Shown: positions 43,049-52,907, numbered from the stretch's first letter. The stretch is 64,000 nt of DNA from Halostreptopolyspora alba (GCA_003725585.1 RJMB01000005.1:164107-228106); one strand, 5' to 3'. The notes: a model not told the origin generated them from the sequence alone. A program made the numbers and translations.

Positions 43049-43669
43049 GTGGCTCACTCCGCCCCCGATCCCACGCATCCCGGAGCGCGAACGGATCCGG
43101 GCCTCTCGGCGCGCTTCGCGGCGCTCCTCGTCGCGTTCCTGCTCGTGGCGGGCCTGCTGTCCGCTGTCGTCTGGTACTACGGCGGCTTCGCCTCGGCGCG
43201 GGACACCGAACCGAAGGAGCCGGGGACCGCGGTCCGCAATGACCTGTTCACGGTCACGCCGACCGAGGCCGCGGTGCGAACCGGGGACACCGAGTCGGGC
43301 GGGTCGCGGGTCGTGGTCCATGCGAAGCTCACCTCACACGAGACCGAGGCCGAGCACGCGCGGACCTTCACCAATGAGCTCATGGAGGCCCATCTGCTGC
43401 CGGCCGGGGCCGAGGGGGAGTCGGGCATCATGGAGCAGGTACGCGATCCGGGCACGGCTCCGATCTCGTGGGTCCAGCCGGGGCTGACCGAAACCGTTCT
43501 CCTCGTGTGGGACCTGCCCGAGGGCGTGTCGCCCGAGGAGGTCGAGCGGGTCCGGCTGCGGGTCCTCGACGCGAAGGAGGGGGCGGGATTCGTCGACGAG
43601 AGCGAACGCTGGTGGAACCTGAACGGGAAGAGTGTCGGCGCGGTCGACCTGCCGGTGGAGGGGGAGTAG
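43049..43669 (+). CDS. Single-pass membrane protein with extracellular domain
   Basis: 206 aa. A short cytoplasmic part, one helix (RFAALLVAFLLVAGLLSAVVWYY in parts, about 22-42), then an outside domain of strands (GTAVRNDLFTVTPTEAAVRTGD, RVVVHAKLTSHETEAEHA, PGLTETVLLVWDLPEGVSP). The topology matches the 43677 and 44347 products. No family assigned. Start set by the TATACT box; ATG 43019 is the alternative. Confidence 0.7.
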   Translation: MAHSAPDPTHPGARTDPGLSARFAALLVAFLLVAGLLSAVVWYYGGFASARDTEPKEPGTAVRNDLFTVTPTEAAVRTGDTESGGSRVVVHAKLTSHETEAEHARTFTNELMEAHLLPAGAEGESGIMEQVRDPGTAPISWVQPGLTETVLLVWDLPEGVSPEEVERVRLRVLDAKEGAGFVDESERWWNLNGKSVGAVDLPVEGE

Positions 43670-43676
43670 CGGCGCG

Positions 43677-44363
43677 ATGAACCCGTCCCACCGAAGTTTG
43701 CCTCGGCTGCTGCGGTCCGCGGCGCTGTGCCTGCTCCTGCTGGTGCTCATCGGGGTGGTTCGCGCCCACCAGATCGAGTTCGACCAGCGGCTGGCGCCCA
43801 TCGCGTACTCGGGGGAGGCAGGCGAGGTGGTGGACGCGTCGCGTTTCACCATCGAGGTGGAGGGAGTGGAGTTCGGTCGCGACATCGCCGGCGGGGACTT
43901 CGACCACCTCACGGGGGCCGAGGCTGACCCCGACTACGTCTGGATGGTGGTCACGGTCACGGTCGAGGCGACGATGGAGGCCATGACGATCCACGAGCCC
44001 GTGCGGCTGGAGTCCGGTGGCGACGTCTACGCGGGGATGGTGTCCAGCCCGCTGCCCGCCGGGGCGGCGACGAACGCGGACGAGCTCAGGGCGGGCATAC
44101 CGGTGACGGGTGCGGTCGCGTTCGAGCTTCCCCCGGACAGTATCGAGGATCCCGCGCTGCGGGTGACGGCCGTTACCGCGGGGCTGGGCTCTGACGAGCG
44201 GTTGTCCAGCGAGGCCGTGGTGGACCTGGGACTGGACGAGGACGAGCTGCGCGGCCGGGTCGACGATGCCGCCGAGGTGGTCGAGGTCGCGGCGGGTGCG
44301 GACGAGCGTCGCGCTCCCGCCGCGCCGGCTGGCGTGACGGAGGAGGGTGCCACGGTTGACTGA
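43677..44363 (+). CDS. Signal-anchored extracellular protein (DUF4352-like)
   Basis: 228 aa. N-terminal anchor LLRSAALCLLLLVLIGVV (about 11-28), then beta sandwich-type sequence (DASRFTIEVEGVEFGRDI, PDYVWMVVTVTVEATMEAMTI, RAGIPVTGAVAFELPPDSIEDPALRVTA in parts) like the DUF4352/immunoglobulin-type domains outside actinobacterial cells. Starts 7 bases after the preceding stop and overlaps the next start, so the three genes form a tight operon. Confidence 0.7.
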   Translation: MNPSHRSLPRLLRSAALCLLLLVLIGVVRAHQIEFDQRLAPIAYSGEAGEVVDASRFTIEVEGVEFGRDIAGGDFDHLTGAEADPDYVWMVVTVTVEATMEAMTIHEPVRLESGGDVYAGMVSSPLPAGAATNADELRAGIPVTGAVAFELPPDSIEDPALRVTAVTAGLGSDERLSSEAVVDLGLDEDELRGRVDDAAEVVEVAAGADERRAPAAPAGVTEEGATVD

Positions 44364-45390
44364 GCCCCCGTACCGACCACCCAACCCGGGGTACCCTCCG
44401 CCCCCACAGGGGCCACCCCCGCCCCCGCAAGGTCCCCCGCCCCCCGGCCCTCCACCGGGACCACCTCCGGGATCTCCACAGGGGCCACCCCCACCCGGCC
44501 CTCCACCGGGGCCACCTCCGGGGCCACCACCAGGGCCGCCGCCCGGCCCTCCACCAGGGCCACCCCAAGGGCCGCCGCCCGGCCATGGCGCGCCGCCACC
44601 GGGGTACGGTCAGCCTCCCAGCCCTCCCGGTCCCCTGGATCCCCGGTGGTCGCGGCCGGGCTCGGAACGGGACCAGCCGCCCACTCCGCAGGGGCGCCGC
44701 CGGATGCGCAAACCCAGGTGGCGCGCGCACCTCCCCTACGCTGTGGTGTTGGCCCTGCTACTTCCCCCGGCTCTGGGGGTTCCGTGGTGGCTGGAGTACG
44801 AGGACATGAGTGACCGCGGGATCATCCCGCCGGAGGCGACCCCGGTCTCGGGTGACACCGCCCGGTTGGCCGGGTCCGAGTGGGAGTACGTGGGCGCGGT
44901 GACCGAGGATTTGGAGCCCACTCCCGGCACGCGCGAGGTGGCCGTGGTCTTCCGGGTGACTCCCGAGGACGAGGTGGCCAGCGACCGGCTGTACTCGCGC
45001 TGTGCGTTCCGCGCCGTTGACGACCGGGGGCGTACCTGGGACCCGACCGTGCCGAGCCAGCCGGTGCCGGACGATGTCGCCACGGCCAGCGGGACCAGGT
45101 GTGCCGCCCCCTCCGGGTTCGATCCGATGCCGGCGGGTGAGGAGACACCGCTCGCCGTGACCTTCGAGGTCCCCGAGGAGGTGGCCTCGGACCTGCGTTT
45201 CGAGGTGGAGGTCGCCACGCACGACCCCGAGATCGACCATGACATGTCGACCGAGGACGCCCTGGCCGAGCTGGAGGAGTACGCGGAGGGGCAGCGGGAC
45301 GAGGAGAACGGGTACGATCCCGACTTCGAGGAGAACCCTCCCGAGCCGGAGGCGGTCTCGTTCCCCTACCGGGAGCCCGAGGGTGGCTGA
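44347..45390 (+). CDS. Proline-rich single-pass membrane protein
   Basis: 347 aa. Residues 1-110 are almost all Pro/Gly/Gln (repeated PPPGPPPG), cytoplasmic by topology; Arg-rich RRRMRKPRWRAH precedes one helix (LPYAVVLALLLPPALGV, about 130-146); the rest is extracellular (WEYVGAVTEDLEPTPGTREVAVVFRVTPED in parts) with acidic tail. Overlaps the previous gene by 17 bases; GTG 44347 start, TTG 44356 possible. The Pro-rich tail may bind a partner or cell-wall factor. Confidence 0.7.
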   Translation: MPRLTEPPYRPPNPGYPPPPQGPPPPPQGPPPPGPPPGPPPGSPQGPPPPGPPPGPPPGPPPGPPPGPPPGPPQGPPPGHGAPPPGYGQPPSPPGPLDPRWSRPGSERDQPPTPQGRRRMRKPRWRAHLPYAVVLALLLPPALGVPWWLEYEDMSDRGIIPPEATPVSGDTARLAGSEWEYVGAVTEDLEPTPGTREVAVVFRVTPEDEVASDRLYSRCAFRAVDDRGRTWDPTVPSQPVPDDVATASGTRCAAPSGFDPMPAGEETPLAVTFEVPEEVASDLRFEVEVATHDPEIDHDMSTEDALAELEEYAEGQRDEENGYDPDFEENPPEPEAVSFPYREPEGG

Positions 45391-45458
45391 CCCCTGCGGT
45401 GTCGCGCCGTGGGAGCGAGGTTCCGGAACGAGCCGGTCGCCGCCCCGTGGTGCCGGCC

Positions 45459-46778
45459 TCACATTCCGAAGTGGTCGGCACGGCGCGGTGCCCGCCGGCG
45501 ACCGCCGCCCTGACCACCCACACGGCGCAGTGTCAGTTCGAAGGCCGCCGCTAGTAGGCACACCCGGAAGAACTCGAAGAGCCCCTCGACCGCGAACTCG
45601 ATGGGGGTGAGCCACGGCCACCACCACGCCAGGAAGTCCCCGGGCCCGACGGCGACGTACACGCCCCGCTCGAGCCAGCCGAACCCCAGGTCGAGCAGGA
45701 CGTAGTACAGGCAGAACGACAGGTAGTAGGTCGGACTGACGCTGAGGACGAACCGGAACGCGTTCAGAAACGGCAGGTACTTGTCACGGTAGGTCCGGCC
45801 CGCTACCGAGGTCACCCGCGCGACCACGCCGGGAGTGTGGGCCACCGTGGCTCTGCGTATCCGTTCGGCCCGGCTCTGCCCGCGGAACAGGGCCTCGGCG
45901 CGGTCGACGTCCGCCCCGAACACCACGGCGGCGATGGTGAGCCACAGCATCGGCTCCACCAGACCGTCCTTGAGTAGATCCCACATCCAGGTGACGGTGG
46001 TCGCGACGGAGGAGGTCAGGGTGTCCAGCGGCAGGGAGGTGAGAGTGGCGACCAGGGTGAGGCCGTCGGTGTAGAGCCCTTTCATGTCGGCCCACACGAC
46101 CCGGTCGGCGAGCCACGAGCGGGCGTCGTTGAGGAGCGGCGAGATCGTGACGATCGCGAAGAAGACCCAGATGGCCTCGAGGATGGCGGTGATCATCCCC
46201 AGGATCTTCGAGTCGGTGCGGTTGTAGAGGTGTTCGACGCCGGCGCGCGTGACGAAGGCGCCCAGCGCGATGACCAGCGGTGCGCCGATCCGGTCGAAGT
46301 CGGAGACGAAGGCGTAGGCCCCGGGCCCGGCGTCGTTGACGACCCGCAGGGCGTAGCTCCGGAACTCTTCGCTGACCAGTCCCCACGCGCTGTAGAAGGC
46401 CAGGAACGGCAGGATCGCCATGGAGATGGCGTCCACGATGCGCCGCTCCCGCTCGTTGACCGAGGGTCGCGTGGCGGTGCCCGCGCCGCCGCGTGCCCGC
46501 GCCCCGCGATCGAACAGCTCCCGGTCCAGTGTCGGCAGGCCCGGTCGCAGCATGTGGAACATGACGATCGTCGTCGCGAGCGTCACCAGCAGCGAGAGGC
46601 TGACTCCCACCAGGCCGAGGATCTCGTCGCGCTGGCCCAGCTCGGCGACTCCCCGCAGCGCGAGCGCGTGCAGGGAGGTGCCCGCCACGTACACGCACAG
46701 CAGGGGGGCCCAGTAGCGCCGTGCGAGGTCGAGGGTGTAGAGCGGGAGAAGTAACGCGGAGTTCGTCGTTCTGGCCAT
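45459..46778 (-). CDS. Polytopic membrane protein, unknown
   Basis: 439 aa with about eight hydrophobic segments (from YWAPLLCVYVAGTSLHALALRG near 22 to FFRVCLLAAAFELTLRRV near 410) separated by charged loops. No transporter family signature was recognised. The start lies nine bases after TAGGAT, again hinting at a leaderless transcript. Lies upstream of nothing on its strand; convergent with the 44347 gene. Confidence 0.7.
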   Translation of the reverse strand: MARTTNSALLLPLYTLDLARRYWAPLLCVYVAGTSLHALALRGVAELGQRDEILGLVGVSLSLLVTLATTIVMFHMLRPGLPTLDRELFDRGARARGGAGTATRPSVNERERRIVDAISMAILPFLAFYSAWGLVSEEFRSYALRVVNDAGPGAYAFVSDFDRIGAPLVIALGAFVTRAGVEHLYNRTDSKILGMITAILEAIWVFFAIVTISPLLNDARSWLADRVVWADMKGLYTDGLTLVATLTSLPLDTLTSSVATTVTWMWDLLKDGLVEPMLWLTIAAVVFGADVDRAEALFRGQSRAERIRRATVAHTPGVVARVTSVAGRTYRDKYLPFLNAFRFVLSVSPTYYLSFCLYYVLLDLGFGWLERGVYVAVGPGDFLAWWWPWLTPIEFAVEGLFEFFRVCLLAAAFELTLRRVGGQGGGRRRAPRRADHFGM

Positions 46779-46864
46779 CGCAGCGCGATCCTAGCCGCTC
46801 CCACCGGGGCCGGCGAGTGTTGGCCTCTCCCGGCCACCGCCCGTGGTACCCCCGGCCGCGGCCC

Positions 46865-48022
46865 TCACCCCTGCAGCAGCTGGCGGGCCATCACCAGGCG
46901 CTGGATCTGGTTGGTGCCCTCATAGATCTGGGTGATCTTCGCGTCGCGCATCATGCGTTCGAGCGGGAAGTCGCTGACGTAGCCCGCGCCGCCGAGGAGC
47001 TGGACGGCGTCGGTGGTGATCTCCATGGCGGCGTCCGAGGCGTAGCACTTGGCCGCCGCGCCGTAGAACGGCAGGTCGTCGTCGTTGCGCTCAGACTTGG
47101 CCGCCGCGACGTAGACCATCTGGCGGGCGGCCTCGAGCTTCATGGCCATGTCGGCGAGCATGAACTGGACGCCCTGGAAGTCGGCGATGGCCGTGCCGAA
47201 CTGTTTGCGCTCCTTGACGTAGGCCGTGGCGTTGTCGAGCGCGCCCTGGGCGATACCGACCGCCTGGGCACCGATGGTTACGCGGGTGTGGTCGAGCGTG
47301 CGCAGCGCGATCCGCAGGCCCTCACCCGGGTCGCCGACGATGCGGTCGCCGGGAACGCGGACGTCGTCGAAGTACAGCTCGCGGGTCGGGGACCCCTTGA
47401 TGCCGAGCTTCTTCTCGGGCTCGCCCAGCGTGAACCCGGGGTCGTCGGCGTGGAGCACGAACGCGCTGATGTTGCGTCCGCGCGGGCCGTCGGGATCGGT
47501 GACCGCCATGACGGTGTAGTACTCGCTCACGCCGGCGTTGGTGATCCAGGACTTCTGGCCGTTGAGCACCCAGCTGTCGCCGTCGGCGCGCGCCCGGGTT
47601 CGCATGCTGGCCGTGTCGGATCCGGCCTCGCGTTCGGACAGCCCGTAGGAGAACATCGCTTCGCCGCGGGCCGTGGGTGTCAGGTAGCGGTGCTTGATCT
47701 CCTCGGAGCCGCCCAGGATGAGGGGCATCGTGCCGAGCTTGTTGACCGCGGGAATGAGCGAGGAGGACGCGCAGACCCGGGCCACCTCCTCGATGATGAT
47801 GCAGTTCGCCAGCGCGTCCGCGCCCACTCCCTCGTACTCTTCGGGGATGTGGGCCGCGTGGAAGTCGGTGTCACGCAGGGCGTCGTGAGCGGCCGTCGGG
47901 AATTCGGCGTTGGCGTCCACCGCGGCGGCGTTCGGGGCGATCTTGTCGTCGGCGACGGCGCGCACGGCCGCGCGGAGCTCCTCGTGCTCCTCGCCGGTGG
48001 TGAACATGGGGAAGTCACTCAT
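46865..48022 (-). CDS. Acyl-CoA dehydrogenase
   Basis: 385 aa, flavin-dependent acyl-CoA oxidation (beta-oxidation or amino-acid degradation). Visible: FSYGLSEREAGSDTASMRTRA (FAD/substrate region), WITNAGVSEYYTVMAVT, RVPGDRIVGDPGEGLRIAL, and the C-terminal YEGTNQIQRLVMARQLL, where the glutamate is the catalytic base of most family members. GAGGAG precedes the ATG. Divergent from the TetR regulator 48155, its likely controller. Confidence 0.93.
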   Translation of the reverse strand: MSDFPMFTTGEEHEELRAAVRAVADDKIAPNAAAVDANAEFPTAAHDALRDTDFHAAHIPEEYEGVGADALANCIIIEEVARVCASSSLIPAVNKLGTMPLILGGSEEIKHRYLTPTARGEAMFSYGLSEREAGSDTASMRTRARADGDSWVLNGQKSWITNAGVSEYYTVMAVTDPDGPRGRNISAFVLHADDPGFTLGEPEKKLGIKGSPTRELYFDDVRVPGDRIVGDPGEGLRIALRTLDHTRVTIGAQAVGIAQGALDNATAYVKERKQFGTAIADFQGVQFMLADMAMKLEAARQMVYVAAAKSERNDDDLPFYGAAAKCYASDAAMEITTDAVQLLGGAGYVSDFPLERMMRDAKITQIYEGTNQIQRLVMARQLLQG

Positions 48023-48154
48023 GAGGGCTCCTCGCTCTCGCTGCTGGCACTGCGTGCCTAATTATGGCATCCAGTGTCAGAAGTGTGGAAACGGGATTCT
48101 CGGGCGTCGCGGGTCGGCTATGTTCACGCTCAGGCAGCCGACACGAGGAGAAGC

Positions 48155-48793
48155 ATGGGCGCGGTAGACCAGGACGCGGACGAACGTGGACGGACGGGGC
48201 GGTCGGGCCACCGCGAGGTGGTGATCGCCGCTGTTCGGCTCTTCTGCGACTCGGGGTACGAGGCGACCACCATGGACGACATCGCCGCCGCCACCGGCGT
48301 GAGCAGACGGAGCCTCTTCCGGCACTTCGGCTCCAAGGAGGACATCCTCTTCGCCGAGCACTACGCGCTGTTCGAGACGGTCACGCGCTACCTGGCCGCG
48401 AGTCCCGGTGACGATCCCGTGGCCACCGTCTGCGCCGCCGCCCGCATGGTTTTCCAGGGATACGTGGGGGTCCCGGAGATCACGGTTCCCCGCTACCGGC
48501 TGGTGCGCGCGGTCCCCCGGCTGCGCGACCGCGAGATCGCCATGACCGCCCGGTACCAGAACGCGTTCAGCCGCTACCTGGCGCGGGGCGAGACCGACAG
48601 CCAGCGGATCCTCGCCGGCGAGGCCCTGGCCGCCTCGGTCATCGCCGCGCACAACCACGTGCTCCGCTCCTGGCTACACGATCCGGAGCAGCCCGTTCCC
48701 TGGGACCGTTTCGACAGCGCCATGGCCTTCGTGACCGCTTCCCTGGGAGCGGTCCTCCGCGACCCCGAGACGCGGACGGCCGCCACACCATGA
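48155..48793 (+). CDS. TetR-family regulator
   Basis: 212 aa. N-terminal HTH: REVVIAAVRLFCDSGYEATTMDDIAAATGVSRRSLFRHFGSKEDILF, seen in parts. The rest is the all-helical ligand domain. ATG 48155 follows GAGGAGAAGC; the upstream extension of the frame is non-coding leader. The divergent acyl-CoA dehydrogenase gene starts 132 bases away, so fatty-acyl-CoA control is likely. Confidence 0.88.
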   Translation: MGAVDQDADERGRTGRSGHREVVIAAVRLFCDSGYEATTMDDIAAATGVSRRSLFRHFGSKEDILFAEHYALFETVTRYLAASPGDDPVATVCAAARMVFQGYVGVPEITVPRYRLVRAVPRLRDREIAMTARYQNAFSRYLARGETDSQRILAGEALAASVIAAHNHVLRSWLHDPEQPVPWDRFDSAMAFVTASLGAVLRDPETRTAATP

Positions 48794-48798
48794 GAGGT

Positions 48799-48825
48799 CG
48801 CCCGGCGTGGGGCGGGCCCGCCGGG
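48799..48825. terminator. Hairpin between TetR and 48875 genes
   Basis: GCCCGGCG pairs with CGCCGGGC (48818-48825), 11-base loop; a second hairpin (CCTCCGG...CCGGAGG) follows. Bidirectional terminator between convergent genes. Confidence 0.6.
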
Positions 48826-48874
48826 CGCTGGCGTCGGTCGCCTCCGGTCGGGGTGAGCCCGGCCGGAGGTCTCG

Positions 48875-49408
48875 CTAGCCGCTGCTCGTGCCACCGCCGG
48901 TACGCGTGTCGGGGCGCTCGTGCGCACCACCGCGTTGCGTGGGCGCGCGCGTGGCGTCGGTGTGGCCGGCCTGGTACGAGGTCGAGGCGTACGCCGCCTC
49001 CTCGGGCGCCGTTCCGCCCACGGGCGCCATCGACCATCCCGCCGTGAGCCCGTAGATCACCACGACGTTCACGGCGATGATCACCAGCGACCAGAGCGGG
49101 AACGCGCTGAGGAAGCCGAGCTGCGCCACGGCGCTGATCCCGGCCAGCACGACCCCGACGGTCCGGGCCCACATCTGGCCGGAGAAGATGGCGATGCCGG
49201 TCAGTAGCTTCAGCAAACCGAGGATGCCGAGCACGACACCCCAGGTAGTGAAGGTGGCCATCATCAGATCGCCCTCGGCGCCGGTGAAGAACACCGGGCT
49301 CGTCATGGCCACGATCCCCTGTATCAGCAGGAACGCTCCGGCGAGCAGCATCATGGTCGCGGCGAAGGCGCCCCAGCCGTGGAGCCTGTTGTTCATCGGT
49401 CTCACCAC
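48875..49408 (-). CDS. DUF7144-type membrane protein
   Basis: 177 aa. Four membrane helices (AFAATMMLLAGAFLLIQGIVAM, WGVVLGILGLLKLLTGIAIF, TVGVVLAGISAVAQLGFL, LWSLVIIAVNVVVIYGLTAG) and a hydrophilic tail. GW-GAFA near the start and the helix pattern match DUF7144 membrane proteins of actinobacteria. Start is the GTG at 49408, spaced after AGGAGAT; function unknown. Confidence 0.75.
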   Translation of the reverse strand: MVRPMNNRLHGWGAFAATMMLLAGAFLLIQGIVAMTSPVFFTGAEGDLMMATFTTWGVVLGILGLLKLLTGIAIFSGQMWARTVGVVLAGISAVAQLGFLSAFPLWSLVIIAVNVVVIYGLTAGWSMAPVGGTAPEEAAYASTSYQAGHTDATRAPTQRGGAHERPDTRTGGGTSSG

Positions 49409-49734
49409 CGTTGATCTCCTACGAACCACTTCGGGCGGTACACGGGCCGTTGGCGGAGTACGAGCCGGAGATCCAGTCGAAATGCGACCGCGCCACCAGC
49501 CTCACTTCCCAGGATGCTCGAGAGGAAGTGAAAACCTCACCGGAAACGCGTAATGTCCGTGCCAAGCCTGGCGCGTCGGCTCCGGTGGTGTTGGCGCCGG
49601 TCACGTGGTGCGCTCGGCACCGGTATCTCCGGCGGGGAAATAGGGTGGTGCGGGGACGCCGGACGGATGGTTCCGCCGCGGCCCGGTGTTTACGCCCATT
49701 GGTGAGCGGCCACGAGTGAGGAGACGAGACGACG
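49409..49734. other. prfC upstream region
   Basis: 326 bases between divergent genes. GAGGAG lies 11 bases before the prfC GTG. No gene, repeat or clear operator seen; AT-richer pockets at 49530-49560 and 49640 could be promoters. Confidence 0.4.
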
Positions 49735-51360
49735 GTGAGTGTGGCAGCCGACAGCCAGCCGCAGCAGGCCCAGGAGGTCGCCGTCGAGGCGGGGCGGCGG
49801 CGCACGTTCGCGGTGATCTCGCACCCGGACGCGGGTAAGTCCACGCTCACGGAGGCGTTGGCGTTGCACGCGGCGGCGATCACGTCGGCGGGCGCGGTGC
49901 ACGGTAAAGGGGACCGCAAGGGGGTCACCTCGGACTGGATGGCCATGGAGCAGTCCCGGGGGATCTCCATCACCTCGGCGGCGTTGCGTATCGACTACGG
50001 CGAGTGCGTGCTGAACCTGTTGGACACGCCGGGCCACGCCGATTTCTCCGAGGACACCTACCGGGTGCTTTCGGCGGTGGACTGCGCGATCATGCTGCTG
50101 GACTCGGCCAAGGGGCTGGAGCCGCAGACGTTGAAGCTGTTCGACGTGTGCCGGGCGCGCCGGGTGCCTGTGATCACCTTCGTCAACAAGTGGGACCGGC
50201 CCGGCCGCGAACCTCTGGAACTGTTGGACGAGGTGGAGCAACGCATCGGGCTGCGTCCCACCCCGGTGAACTGGCCGGTGGGCATCGCCGGGGACTTCCG
50301 GGGGCTCCTCGACCGTGCCAGTGGCCGCTACACCAAGATGCACCGCACCCCCGGGGGTGCCACGCGCGCGGTCGAGGAGGAACTCGACTCGGAGCGGGCC
50401 GCCGAGGTCGAGGGAGCGGAGTGGGACCAGGCCCAGGAGGAGCTGGCCCTGCTGGACGAGATCGGGGCCCACGTCGACGAGGCGTCATTCTTGGCCGGGG
50501 AGTCCTCGCCGGTGCTGTTCGGCGCCGCCCTGCCCAACTTCGGGGTGTCCCAGTTGTTGGCCACGCTGGTCGACCTCGCGCCGGCGCCGGGGGCCAAGCC
50601 GGACGCGCACGGCCGGGAGCGCCCGGTTTCCGCGCCGTTCTCCGGGCAGGTGTTCAAGATGCAGGCCAACATGGACCAGGCGCATCGCGACCGGATGGCG
50701 TTCCTGCGGATCTCCTCGGGGCGTTTCGAACGGGGCATGGTGCTGACCCACAGTGAGACGGGGCGCCCGTTCGCCACCAAGTACACCCAGGCGATGTTCG
50801 GTTCCCAGCGGGACACGATCGAGACCGCGTATCCCGGCGATGTGATCGCGTTGGTCAACGCCAACGCGTTGAGTGTGGGCGACACCCTGTACGCGGGACC
50901 CAAGGTGGAGTTCGCCGCGATCCCGAGTTTCGCCCCGGAGCACTTCGCGGTCGTGCGGGCCAAGGATTCGGGGCGGTACAAGCAGTTCCAGCGCGGCATC
51001 GCGCAGTTGGACGCCGAGGGGGTCGTGCAGGTGCTCACCTCGGATGTGCGGGGGCAGCAGGCGCCGGTGCTTGCCGCGGTGGGGCCGTTGCAGTTCGAGG
51101 TGGTCACCGACCGGATGGCCCAGGAGTTCCGCGCCCCGGTGGAGTTGAACCATCTGGACTACACACTGGCGCGGCGCACCACACCCGAATGCGCGCCCAC
51201 CCTGCACGGGCTCTCGGGGGCCGAGGTGCTGACCCGCCGTGGCGACGGGGAGCTGCTGGTGCTGGTGCACAACAAGTACCGGCTGCGGGTCATCAAGCGC
51301 GACAACCCGGATCTGGTACTGGAGCCGCTGCTGGCGGGCGGGGCCGAGCCCGACGAGTAA
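49735..51360 (+). CDS. prfC: Peptide chain release factor 3
   Basis: 541 aa GTPase that recycles class I release factors. Visible: G1 ISHPDAGKSTLTEAL, switch RGISITSAA, G3 LDTPGHADFSEDTYR, G4 FVNKWDR, then domains II and III (VFKMQANMDQAHRDRMAFLRISSGRFERGM, TLYAGPKVEFAAIPSFAPEHFAVV, both in part). Start GTG 49735; GTG 49741 possible. Confidence 0.95.
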   Translation: MSVAADSQPQQAQEVAVEAGRRRTFAVISHPDAGKSTLTEALALHAAAITSAGAVHGKGDRKGVTSDWMAMEQSRGISITSAALRIDYGECVLNLLDTPGHADFSEDTYRVLSAVDCAIMLLDSAKGLEPQTLKLFDVCRARRVPVITFVNKWDRPGREPLELLDEVEQRIGLRPTPVNWPVGIAGDFRGLLDRASGRYTKMHRTPGGATRAVEEELDSERAAEVEGAEWDQAQEELALLDEIGAHVDEASFLAGESSPVLFGAALPNFGVSQLLATLVDLAPAPGAKPDAHGRERPVSAPFSGQVFKMQANMDQAHRDRMAFLRISSGRFERGMVLTHSETGRPFATKYTQAMFGSQRDTIETAYPGDVIALVNANALSVGDTLYAGPKVEFAAIPSFAPEHFAVVRAKDSGRYKQFQRGIAQLDAEGVVQVLTSDVRGQQAPVLAAVGPLQFEVVTDRMAQEFRAPVELNHLDYTLARRTTPECAPTLHGLSGAEVLTRRGDGELLVLVHNKYRLRVIKRDNPDLVLEPLLAGGAEPDE

Positions 51361-51473
51361 CACGGCCGTGGCCGCGCGCAACCGGGGTGCCGCTGACCAT
51401 CGGTGACAGGCCGACTGGAAAAATGGTGAGGGTGCGCCCGGCAACGGTGCCGGGTCCGAGGGGTTTCCGGTGA

Positions 51474-52907
51474 GTGACGCCCCGCGCCCTTGGCGATCCC
51501 GAGGGTGAGGAACTCGCGCGGAAATTCATCCCATCGCCTGATGTTTTCGGTCTGCCTGGACGATCCCCGGCCACGACGAAGAAGGTGGTCCCGCTGACCT
51601 CCCCCGCAACAGCGAACGGCGCTGCCACCGGTGCGTCCGCACAACGGAGACCCCCCAGGGCGGGTTTCCTGGTCGCCATGTCAGGCGCTGTTCTCGCGCT
51701 GAGCGGGCCCGGGCAGACCGCCGGCCTCTCGGTCTTCGTCGACCACATCATCACCGACCTGGGTCTCAGCCGCTCGGCGGTGTCGACCGCCTACCTCATC
51801 GGCACGCTCGGTGGTGCGCTCGCGCTGCCGTGGATCGGCCGCGCCGTCGACCGGTTCGGGGTACGGCGGGTCCTCGCGGTCGTGGCGCTCGCGTTCGGCG
51901 GGGCGCTCAGCCTGCTGTCCGTGGTCCAGGAGCTCGTAGGGCTCACCGTAGCGTTCGTCGGCGTACGCGCGATGGGCCAGGGCGGGATGACGCTGATCGC
52001 CACCACCGCCGTGGCCATCGCGGTGACCCGCAAGCGGGGCACCATGCTCGGGATCACCAGCGCGGCCGGTACCGCCGGGATCTCCCTGTTCCCGCTGGCC
52101 ACGGAGCGCGTCATCGCGCTGGTCGACTGGCGGAGCGCGCTGCTGCTGGAAGCCGCGCTGATCTGGGTGGTCGTGCTCCCGATCGCGTTCTGGGGAATGC
52201 GGGGGGTGTCGCGGTCCTCCGGCGAGGAGGACGCGGAGTCCGCCGACGAGTCGACCGAGCCGGCGTGGCCGCTGCGCGAGGTGGCCCGAACCTCGATGTT
52301 CTGGGTGATCTGCGGTGCCGTGGCGTGCAGCGGCCTGGTGGGTACCGCGGTGTTCTTCCATCAGATCGCGGTTCTCGGGGAGCAGGGGCTGACCCCGACC
52401 CAGGCCGCCGCGAACTTCCTGCCGCAGACGGTCGCCGGGCTGCTGGCCTCCCTGGTGTTCAGCTCCGCCACCGACCGGTTCGCCCCGAAGATGCTGATTC
52501 TCGTATCGATGCTCATGCACATCGGTGCCCTGGGGATGTTGCCGTTCGTGTCGCCCGGTGTGACCGCGGTGACCTACGGCGCCGCGTTGGGGGCGGCCGC
52601 CGCGGGTGCCCGGGCGGTCGAGGCGGCCGCCTTCCCCTACTACTACGGGACCGCCACGCTCGGTTCGCTGCGGGGGCTGACCCAGTCGGTGTCCGTGGCC
52701 TCCACCGCGGTGGCGCCACTGTTGCTCTCGTTGGGCCACGACATCGTGGGGTCCTACCAGGGGCCGGTGCTCGCGCTCATGGCGCTGCCGGCGGCGATCG
52801 CGGTGTGCGCTCCGTTCGCCCGGGATCCGCGACGCCCGCGGCCACCCGCCAGCGGGGCCGCGACGCCCGCCGAGTCGGAGTCGGCCGGATCGGAAGCGAG
52901 GGGGTGA
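51474..52907 (+). CDS. MFS transporter
   Basis: Up to 477 aa with 12 membrane helices and the MFS loop signature GRAVDRFGVRRVL between helices 2 and 3. The N-terminal 60 residues before GFLVAMSGAVLAL are hydrophilic; the true start may be a downstream GTG (about 51585). An oxalate:formate-antiporter-like or general exporter arrangement is possible, substrate unknown. Acidic loop (EEDAESADESTE) in the middle. Fifteen-odd bases downstream of prfC terminator region; own promoter likely. Confidence 0.85.
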   Translation: MTPRALGDPEGEELARKFIPSPDVFGLPGRSPATTKKVVPLTSPATANGAATGASAQRRPPRAGFLVAMSGAVLALSGPGQTAGLSVFVDHIITDLGLSRSAVSTAYLIGTLGGALALPWIGRAVDRFGVRRVLAVVALAFGGALSLLSVVQELVGLTVAFVGVRAMGQGGMTLIATTAVAIAVTRKRGTMLGITSAAGTAGISLFPLATERVIALVDWRSALLLEAALIWVVVLPIAFWGMRGVSRSSGEEDAESADESTEPAWPLREVARTSMFWVICGAVACSGLVGTAVFFHQIAVLGEQGLTPTQAAANFLPQTVAGLLASLVFSSATDRFAPKMLILVSMLMHIGALGMLPFVSPGVTAVTYGAALGAAAAGARAVEAAAFPYYYGTATLGSLRGLTQSVSVASTAVAPLLLSLGHDIVGSYQGPVLALMALPAAIAVCAPFARDPRRPRPPASGAATPAESESAGSEARG

